DNA of 22,956 nucleotides from Chara braunii (lineage: Eukaryota; Streptophyta; Charophyceae; Charales; Characeae), in the NCBI GenBank assembly GCA_003427395.1, contig BFEA01000268.1, positions 704,400 to 727,355 of the forward strand, read 5' to 3'. Numbering within the stretch: position 1 is the stretch's first letter; every line of letters begins with the position of its first letter. Of the stretch, positions 16,921-22,956 are shown one piece after another. The translations under genes were made by a program, and so were the position numbers. The notes under the pieces were generated by a model that made no database searches, was not told the DNA's origin, and worked only from the letters and a program-made list of their open reading frames with translations.

Positions 16921-19900
16921 GCAAGTTTTTTATTTTTTATTTCCAAAGATCTGCTATCGATACGCCCTCGCTTTCGCTTGCTTGTAATGTGACCCCCCCC
17001 CCCCATTAAATAAATAAAAAAAAGAAAANAAAAGAAATCGGCTGCCCATTTCATCAATGTATTCACGATGGGGGCGCTGAGCATCCCGTCAGCGCGTGGG
17101 TTGATTACACCCTGAAAAATCTGAGGTGCAAAGAAGCAAGGGCCGTTACAACAGCAGCTGTATATCTATATCTATATACCATACTTGCAAGCGCATGCCG
17201 TGCAGGCGGTTCCCTACGTGCGGCGCACGCAGCCAACCGATCCCGTGCGGCGCACGACGTGTGGGGGGAAGGACCCGTCACCCCCCTCAGAAAAATAAAG
17301 GCCGGGTTCAAAATGGTGCGTTTGAGGCCCCCCGCCAAAATTACAAGCGAGATGAAGAAAAAATTTACAGGAGTACTGCCTCACCTTGCTCCTCCTCCCC
17401 TTCCTCATCCTCCATGTGTCCTCCACCCTTCTCCTTTTCATCTCCTCCAACTCGTCCTTCTCCTGTTCGTCCTCCTCCTCCTGCTCTTCCTTATCCTCCT
17501 TGTCTCCTCCTCCTCGTACGTCCTCAACTTCCATGCCTCCTCGTCTCCTTCCCTTCCTCGTGTCCTCCCCTTCCTCGTGTCCTCCCCTTCCCCGCCGTCC
17601 ATGTTTCCTCCTCCTCCTGCCCTTCCTCTTTTCCCTCCATCCATCTCTTCTCCTCCCCCCATCTCGACAACTCCTCCTAGTCGTCCTCGCTATCCTCTTT
17701 GTCCTCCTCGTCCACATCCTCCTCTCCATATCCCCCTCTCCTCGCCATATCCCCATCTTCCTGTCATACACCCCCCCGTTCCCCCTCCCAGAAAAAGATA
17801 AAAAATAATAAAAAAAATAAAAAACCTGCACGATTCCGCACAGGCACCCCCCGCACGGAACTCCGCACGGACCTCCGCATGAATGTGCGGCTCGTGTGTT
17901 GTAAGTATGCTATATACCTCTCTTCGCCCCCCTCATGGCAGCATGAGAGTTCAATCACGTTGCTATATGCTGGAAACACCTTATAGCCGAAAGTTGGGTC
18001 TTGTCGCTGTTAGTCTTGGGGAAAAAAAAAAAAAAAAAAACCGAGTATGTATGCACTGCAGTTTTCTATGAAATTTTGTGGAAATTCTCAATGTGTATGT
18101 AGTACGTACATTAAACCACCAGTACTTCCTAAAGTTGTGCCCGTTAACAAGCCATAATTTTAGGAAACGTACGGGCCACTACAGGAGCGCCCAAATTCAT
18201 GCGACTAGAAACGTTTCTACTCTATTTTTTGCCGCAGCTGATAGCTGGGCCAAGTACCGGTGGTTTAAGAAATTATCTTGATTTATGGGGGAGTGTTTTA
18301 AGTTGGTTGATGGTTGTTAAAAAAANAAACAAAAAACCAAAAAAAAAAAAAAAAAACTTAAAAAAAGTGGTTGACGTTGGACTTCTTTTCTCATTGCAGG
18401 TGGTCAGCGCAATCCAGCAAACACCGAGGGCTACATTCTGGTCAGGACAAATGGCGGCCTGAATCAGATGCGTGCAGCGGTGAGTCGCCGGAAATGCACT
18501 TTGTTAGCAACAGCCAACTCTGACGTCCGTTGTCGTTCAGAATTTTTGTGATAGTAAATCATAAATAAAAATTTAATAATGCATAAAAGTTGATGAGTTG
18601 TTTTAGTAATCCGAAGATCTGCGGTGAATAGGGGGTTTCTGTGGGTGCGCCGACCTCGTTTCTCGTTTTGTGAATCTACTAATGCGTGTCTGAATCTGCT
18701 CCCACGCTCTACATACACTCAAGCGTAACCACCTTTTTTTTTTTTTTCTGATAGCACTGTTCGACAGCTCCAGCTATCCTTTAGGGATGCTTTGGAGGTA
18801 GCCAGCTACTCGACGGTTCAATTTGTCATTCCCCCATATACCCATAACGGACGAACGATTTCCAGGTCCGTATCGCTGCCAGCCTCCACCGTAGTTTCCT
18901 CGGAGATGTGATCAGATATCATATTGCCGATGATATCGTTTTAATTGTTTTTTATCCACTCTGTTCTGACAAGATAATGCTCACACCGGAGTAGGTCGGA
19001 CGTTAGGAAGGTAAAAAGAAAGAAAGAAAGAGAAAGAAAGAAAGAAACCCCAGCTTATAATGAAATGAGATTCTCGTAAAAAAACAGAAAAGAAAGAAAA
19101 GTAAACAAAGAAAAATAAAGAAAGAAAAAGGGAAAAAACTTCAAAAAAGGGAAAAAAAAAGATAAAAAAGATAAAAAAAAGATAAAAAAGAAAAAGCAAA
19201 CGAAAGAAAGAAGAAGCAAAGAAAGAAAAAGGGGGGGCAATTTCTTGAATTTCCCGAGTGTTTTTTTTTTTTTTTTTTTTTTTCTATTTCTTCAATTTTC
19301 TTGGCAATATTTGATAATCCATTTTAATTTTTAAGACCAGACAAAGACCAGATTTGCTGCCAATTGATTTTGATCTACGGGTCTCAGAGTCTGCTGCCAA
19401 CTTGTCACTTGTCCGATTTCGTGGGGATTCGAACTCAGGTCTTCCAATCAACAGTTGAAGGCTGCACCTACCATGCAGCCAGGTGCGCTGGGTTGATGTC
19501 AATTGGTCACCTGATTGCGGTCATGTGACACTTTGCGTCGTTTGCGCAGTCTTTGCATGCTGTTAATGGCTGCGCTCTTTTGTCTTTCTTGAGGGTAAGT
19601 TCCCCCTTAAGCTGTTTTTTTTGGTAGAAAAGATGGTTCCCCCTTAGGTGCTGGTGGTACTCTAGGATTTGGAGTTTGCATGCTTTTTTATTTATTTATT
19701 TATTGATAAAATAAAAAAAGGGGGAATGTTTTTTTTTTTTTTTGGACAAAACAATGCGCTCCTATTTTGGGGAGCAACAGTCCGGTTCCTTTTCCACCGG
19801 CAAGTCAAGAATTTACGAGCAAGACTCGAACGCGCTCCTCGCCGTTATAGCGGAGAGGTCCAAGCGGGGGACATGGATTACTTCCCTCGGGAAGTTTGTA

Positions 19901-20686
19901 GTACTTTGTTCCATGATGTTAATTGCTTTGATCTCGTCTTTTTCTTTCTTGAAGATCCATGATGTTAATTGGTTTGCTCTCTTCTGCTTTTTGATGATCA
20001 GGGTAAGTTTTCCCTGGGGTCCCACTTTCCAGCAGGTGCTGCACCCCACCAATAGACTCTGGCGTCCAGTTGTGGGCCTGCTAGAAGGAAGGACACCACT
20101 CATATCACTCATTCTAGCAGGCGCCGCTTGGCGATTAGAAGAAAAAAAAAAAAAAAAAAAAGAGTTTCCCCTCAGGTAGTGGTGTTACTCTAGGGTATGT
20201 AGTTCAATCTCTTTGACGTTGTCAGGAGTGCGAGAGGCATGCGCCATTGTCAAATTTTCAATGGACAATTGGGAAATAACCGGCACGGAAAGCTTAAACC
20301 ACCAGTACCTTTCCCCGCTTGAAAAAAAAAAAGACCGCGACGGTTGACGTGGAAGCCAAACGGGGTTCGGTACTGCTGGACCCAAATGGCTGATGGCGCC
20401 AGCCTGAAAACGGCCCGCGTCGGTTGGTTGGCGTGTTTTTGGCGTGCAGGGCATTTTCAGGCTCGACAATGATAGTAGCGGAGAAAGGTACTGGTGGTTT
20501 AAGAGACTGACTTGATCCGAAAGAACATGGGATATAATGAAAGAGACTGACTTGATTGGAAATGGTGTTCGTTTTTGTTCTTCGCTGTATTTCTCAGATT
20601 TGTGATGTCGTCGCGATTGCTAAGCATATCAATGCCACTCTGGTTGTGCCTGAGCTGGACAAGACCTCATTTTGGGCGGACTCGAG
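16821..20686 (+). CDS. Partial split gene: plant-type O-fucosyltransferase (three exons seen)
   Basis: Three exons (16821-16920, 18400-18479, 20598-20686) splice in phase (1, then 0, ending in phase 2) into about 89 codons without a stop. The joined peptide carries FYQCIQG, then [17 protein letters not shown], then ICDVVAIAK and [17 protein letters not shown]. This order and spacing is the start of the catalytic domain of plant O-fucosyltransferase-like proteins (PF10250), where GGLNQMR forms part of the nucleotide-sugar site. Family members are usually Golgi type II membrane proteins of about 400-600 residues acting on cell-wall glycans or proteins; the substrate cannot be read here. Missing are the N-terminal membrane anchor and everything after FWAD, normally a DFxDIFD stretch. 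I searched to 22956 for that next exon and did not find it, so the next intron is over 2.2 kb. The introns are loaded with repeats. It could be a pseudogene, but all three exons are open and the splice sites are sound. Confidence 0.88.
17029..17029. other. Ambiguous base (N)
   Basis: A single N in an A-rich run after a C12 tract, probably a sequencing or assembly slip. It lies in the first intron and does not affect an exon. A second N is at 18326, also in an A run. Confidence 0.95.
17384..17785. repeat. Polypyrimidine (CCT/CTC) block in the first intron
   Basis: About 400 bp is nearly all C and T on the plus strand (TCCTCCTCCTCCTGCTC-type units), broken by GT words. It is the strand opposite of the GA block at 16078-16690, and the two flank exon 16821-16920. 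Poly-Ser/Pro and Arg/Glu frames here are by-products. Confidence 0.93.
18111..18268. mobile_element. Family A MITE in the first intron
   Basis: This 158-bp element runs from TTAAACCACCAGTACTTCCT to GCCAAGTACCGGTGGTTTAA. It is the best full-length match to 845-1002. It lies 131 bp before the GGLNQMR exon, inside the intron. Confidence 0.92.
18400..18479 (+). CDS. O-fucosyltransferase exon 2 of those visible (GGLNQMR)
   Basis: The exon is 80 bp: two bases completing a Gly codon plus 26 codons. It follows a strong pyrimidine tract and acceptor (CTTCTTTTCTCATTGCAG) and ends at GCAGCG|GTGAGT. It encodes [20 protein letters not shown] followed by RAA. The GGLNQMR motif is the diagnostic nucleotide-sugar binding signature of the plant O-fucosyltransferase family. 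The other two reading frames are a stop-containing frame and a low-similarity frame. A degraded 42-bp copy of its front half lies at 16684-16725. Confidence 0.92.
19008..19240. repeat. GAAA-rich low-complexity stretch
   Basis: (GAAA)n and AAAAAAGG-type units interrupted by a short unique piece (19050-19080). It lies in the second intron. Confidence 0.93.
19261..19497 (-). mobile_element. tRNA-derived SINE, minus strand, best copy
   Basis: On the minus strand the element reads CCAGCGCACC, an A box TGGCTGCATGGTAG (plus 19468-19481), AACTGTTGATTGGAAGACC, a perfect B box GAGTTCGAATCC (plus 19425-19436), a body of about 140 bp and an A tail of 23 (plus 19261-19283). AACTGTTGA and ACCTGAGTTCGAATCC are shared with 4117-4243. 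It lies in the second intron of the fucosyltransferase gene, opposite to its direction. Confidence 0.8.
19728..19890 (-). mobile_element. Possible SINE, minus strand
   Basis: On the minus strand GCGCGTTCGAGTCT (B-box-like, plus about 19822-19836) is followed by a body and an A tail (plus 19729-19743). The A box is not clear, so this is tentative. Confidence 0.35.
20013..20125. mobile_element. Family D element, diverged
   Basis: GGGGTCCCACTTTCCAGCAG followed by GTGCTGCACCCCACCAATAG matches the left half of 8465-8586. The right half instead has its own perfect 11-bp inverted pair, GCCTGCTAGAA (20076-20086) and TTCTAGCAGGC (20112-20122). An A run (20140-20161) follows. Confidence 0.6.
20294..20502. 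mobile_element. Family A MITE, 209-bp form, in the second intron
   Basis: It runs from TTAAACCACCAGTACCTTTC to GAAAGGTACTGGTGGTTTAA; the ends match as perfect inverted repeats over 20 bp. The interior (AATGGCTGATGGCGCCAGCC) links it to the truncated copy at 4345-4476. It lies 96 bp before exon 20598-20686. Confidence 0.93.
20598..20686 (+). CDS. O-fucosyltransferase exon 3 of those visible ([10 protein letters not shown])
   Basis: The exon is 89 bp, from acceptor GTATTTCTCAG to donor TCGAG|GTAGGT. It reads [11 protein letters not shown], then [17 protein letters not shown], then S plus two bases. This directly continues the GGLNQMRAA of the previous exon in phase 0, exactly as in plant family members, where ICDxVAxA follows the GGLNQMR block and VPELDxxSFWxD comes next. 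The two leftover bases (AG) need one more base from an exon that lies outside the window. Confidence 0.92.
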
Positions 20687-20699
20687 GTAGGTTATATAT

Positions 20700-20777
20700 G
20701 GAGCTTGGGACAACTGGTATCTTTTCTGCGTACGACTTGGAACTTGGGACAACTGGTACCTTCCCTGTGTATGAGTA
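20700..20777. repeat. 39-bp tandem pair after exon 3
   Basis: GGAGCTTGGGACAACTGGTA and GGAACTTGGGACAACTGGTA start at 20700 and 20739. The pair begins 13 bp inside the third intron. Confidence 0.88.
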
Positions 20778-20975
20778 TCTCATTCAGAAATGCACCTAGA
20801 CATTCACAATGGTCGGATACCTCGGTCACAACCCTGGAAAAAGGGGAAACGGTGTGAAAGCCTCACGGCTCAGATGTTCATAAGAGATCGGGCCTGATGT
20901 TGCGCCCAACTCACCGACCTTCCGCCGCTTTCTTTCAGAAAAAAAGGGAGTGGAAACTCAGGATGAGAACCGTCT

Positions 20976-21122
20976 GAGGGCACCAACAGTTCACACGAGT
21001 GCTTTTTCTACTAAGCTCTCTGGACTTGATTACAGTAAGATTCATCCGAGTGCGGCCACAATTGCCGTCAGAATCCATCAGATACATTCAGGAAAGTGTT
21101 GTTGCGCGTATGCTCTGATACT
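20976..21122. mobile_element. Family F element, reverse orientation
   Basis: GAGGGCACCAACAGTTCACA at the left and TTGCGCGTATGCTCTG at the right are diverged family F ends. The inner CAGATACATTCAGGAAAGTG is the reverse complement of the family signature. Related GTGTGAAAGCC and GGCTCAGA words flank it at 20852 and 21124. Confidence 0.6.
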
Positions 21123-21150
21123 GTGTGAAAGCCCCAGAGCTCAGACTACC

Positions 21151-21310
21151 TTAAACCATCAGTTCACACGAGCCTAAGTTGACGAAAGTACGTTGCAAGG
21201 CTTGCAAGCCTCTGCAACTGTGCCTTTTCAAGTGGCCTGCCGCTTTTGTTACCTGCCACCGCGTCTACCAGAAAGAGCACTACTTACGTTCATGCGAACT
21301 GGTGATTTAA
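21151..21310. mobile_element. Family A variant, intact TTAA ends
   Basis: This 160-bp element runs from TTAAACCATCAGTTCACACG to CATGCGAACTGGTGATTTAA. The ends differ from the main form (CAGTTC for CAGTAC), but the differences are matched at both ends, so it is a true subfamily. A relative lies at 3896-4005. Confidence 0.85.
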
Positions 21311-21399
21311 GAAGTTAAAAATAGACCAGAGTTGTAAGCAAAGGTCCCTGTCAGCTGGACCTCCTGGGCTGACCAGGGTCCAGATAGTTGAAGTGCCCT

Positions 21400-22073
21400 G
21401 GTCCTGGAATTCCAACTCTTGTCAGCCCCTGGACCTGGAATTCCAGCTCTGGTTCTTTCTCCCTGGACCTGGAATTCCGGCTCTGGTTCTTTCTCCCTGG
21501 ACCTAGAATTCCAACTCTGGTCAGCCCCTGGACCTGGAATTCCAGCTTTGGTTCTTTCTCCCTGGACCTGGAATTCCAATTCTTGTCAGCCCCTGGACCC
21601 GGAATTCCAGCTCTGGTACTTTCTTTCTGGACCTGTAATTCCAGCTCTGGTTCTTCCAGCTCTGGTTCTTTCTCCCTGGACCTGGAATTCCAGCTTTGGT
21701 TCTTTCTCCCTGGACCTGGAATTCCAACTCTGGTCAGCCCCTGGAGCTGGAATTCCAGCTCTGGTTCTTTCTCCCTGGACCTGGAATTCCAGCTCTGGTT
21801 CTTTCTCCATGGACCTGGAATTCCAGCTCTGGTTCTTTCTCCATGGACCTGGAGTTCCAGCTTTGGTTCTTTCTCCCTGGACCTGGAATTCGAACTCTGG
21901 TCAGCCCGTGGACCTGGAATTCCAGCACTGGTTCTTTCTCCCTGGACCTGGAATTCCAACTCTGGTCAGCTCCTGGACCTGGAATTCCAGCTCTGGTCAG
22001 CCCCTGGACCTGGAATTCCAACTCTGGTCCGCCCTCGGACCTGGAACTCCAACTTTGGTCAGGCCCTGGACCT
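21400..22073. repeat. EcoRI-site minisatellite, about 20 units of 31 and 34 bp
   Basis: Each unit starts GGACCTGGAATTCCA. Two unit types mix: one ends in CTCTGGTCAGCCCCT (31 bp), the other in CTCTGGTTCTTTCTCCCT (34 bp). Starts are at 21400, 21431, 21465, 21499, 21530, 21564, 21595, 21629, 21678, 21712, 21743, 21777, 21811, 21845, 21879, 21910, 21944, 21975, 22006 and 22037. The core CTGGAATTCCAG is a palindrome. All frames stay open on both strands, giving frames up to 244 codons that are not genes. Confidence 0.97.
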
Positions 22074-22257
22074 TCCTTTAGCAAGTTCAAGTGCCCAGGG
22101 GCTCGAATACGCAAGCGCGTGAAAGGAAGGACCTCTCCTTGAGGGGTTTGGAGAGTGGAGAAGGGTGGGGCGTCATCCGTGTGGCAGTTGTGTGAGGGTG
22201 GGGAATGATCAGCGTGGGAAGCGAGTGATGACACATAGTGTCTTTTTTTCTAACAGG

Positions 22258-22482
22258 TGCTACCAGCTTCGCTGGAATAGAAGACAAATGTACGGACATC
22301 GTAGATGCATTTGGGGCAACTTTCAGTCTGGATACTGCAGTAATGGCCCTGTGTTTTTCTACTCAGGGGAAGACGGGGCTGAACTGGGGTTGGGCGGTCA
22401 AGCGGAGCCAGTCGGGTCTGTTTTGGTTGTGTTTGAATGGGCCTGTGAAGAACCGCATGCAATGCACGGCGAGAGTTTGTGA
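22258..22482 (+). CDS. Candidate exon behind a strong acceptor (doubtful)
   Basis: A good acceptor (TCTTTTTTTCTAACAG) precedes it. With the phase left by exon 20598-20686 the frame runs open to TGA 22480-22482 and includes NGPVFFYSGEDG. That short word faintly resembles the GPIFFYTGNEG of S28 serine carboxypeptidases, but the surrounding residues do not support that family, and they do not continue the fucosyltransferase either (no DFxDIFD). A second frame (FAGIEDKCTDIVDAFGATFS) is equally open. I treat it as unassigned. Confidence 0.2.
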   Translation, partial: CYQLRWNRRQMYGHRRCIWGNFQSGYCSNGPVFFYSGEDGAELGLGGQAEPVGSVLVVFEWACEEPHAMHGESL

Positions 22483-22833
22483 GCATGAGGTGTTGCATTC
22501 ATTTTCTAATCAATGGTGCACTGGGAGTGGGTGATGGGGAGAATAGGGGTGTGATGGGGGAAGGAGGTGGTGTGCTCCTTGCCCAGCGAATTTGAGCAGT
22601 TGTGGGCGAGCAACACGTCTAGAATTCTTGACAGGCCGAGAAGATACCCTTAGGGAGTTTGGGTGGTTCACAAATGCAGGAAGTATTGGTGCAATGCCGG
22701 GGCAAAAGACAGCAAGCGTATGGGGCGTATGTCGCTGGGGGTAGGGGTGTGGCAGTATATTGCATGGTTTGGATGGGGCACAATTTCAATAGCATGTGGT
22801 GCCGGGAGTCTGCAGCAATCCACACCTTCTGCC
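22483..22833. other. No gene called
   Basis: This is G/T-rich unassigned sequence. Short frames around 22660 have no recognised motif. Confidence 0.5.
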
Positions 22834-22912
22834 GCCATGTGTGACTCGTATCCCCCCCCCTGTTTTATCCTGGCGCCATGTGTGACTTGTATCCCCCCTG
22901 TTTTATCCTGGC
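22834..22912. repeat. Two tandem units of about 40 bp
   Basis: GCCATGTGTGACTCGTATCC (22834) and GCCATGTGTGACTTGTATCC (22875) both continue through a C run and TGTTTTATCCTGGC. The length differs only in the C run. Confidence 0.92.
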
Positions 22913-22956
22913 AACTGTGTACATATGCTCTTTCCTGATTTGTTTGTGTGGTCCCC

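Noticed and set aside
17214-17831. Minus-strand Arg/Glu-rich protein of 205 codons
   Set aside because: It is the translation of the polypyrimidine block in an intron of the fucosyltransferase gene.
21388-22122. Long repeat protein (up to 244 codons) on either strand
   Set aside because: All frames are open because the 31/34-bp units lack stops. Unit lengths are not multiples of three, so no stable protein repeat exists.
1-22956. CRISPR array or bacterial defence system
   Set aside because: The tandem repeats have no regular unique spacers, and the window is eukaryotic.

Overview
This window looks like nuclear DNA from a repeat-rich eukaryote of the plant lineage (Streptophyta). A charophycean-type alga is my guess; it is not proven. 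The main evidence is one recognisable gene, split by long introns with standard splice signals. It encodes the N-terminal core of a plant-type O-fucosyltransferase. There are no bacterial operons, no rRNA and no CRISPR array, and the tRNA-like sequences are SINE heads rather than tRNA genes. Two single N bases (17029 and 18326) lie in A-rich runs and look like assembly artefacts.

Left two thirds (1-16000): I can defend no complete gene here. The DNA is a patchwork of short non-autonomous transposons, SINEs and tandem or segmental duplications. Family A is the commonest: 130-210 bp elements with ends TTTAAACCACCAGTACTT / AAGTACTGGTGGTTTAAA, each bounded by TTAA. Family C is a TA-flanked element with ends CCGTCTTCMCCCGAA. 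Family D has ends around TTTCCAGCAGGTG. Family E has ends GGTCCCACTAGCAAA. Family F has ends GAGGGCATACTCACAC. Family G has ends GGGCCTCSCYGCACTACTC. Larger structures are a 640-bp tandem duplication (10610-12034), a 502-bp duplication whose central cassette is inverted in one copy (14193-15198), and several minisatellites. A few short open stretches (1385-1636, 7337-7509, 13257-13530, 15512-15811) read a little like coding sequence but match nothing I know.

Right third (16000-22956): three exons on the + strand (16821-16920, 18400-18479, 20598-20686) join in phase into part of an O-fucosyltransferase, including the GGLNQMR and [10 protein letters not shown] motifs. The first intron starts with GC rather than GT. 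The introns (1479 and 2118 bp) hold family A elements, SINEs, a 400-bp polypyrimidine block and GAAA-rich DNA. A 42-bp degraded copy of the second exon lies just upstream of the first one, at the edge of a 600-bp polypurine block. The gene must continue beyond the window on the 3' side, and its 5' start was not found. Downstream lie an EcoRI-site minisatellite (21400-22073) and a doubtful candidate exon (22258-22482).

The window shows one host gene stretched by mobile elements, not a multi-gene system. The best leads are the TTAA-bounded element family, the inverted-cassette duplication and the duplicated exon fragment.
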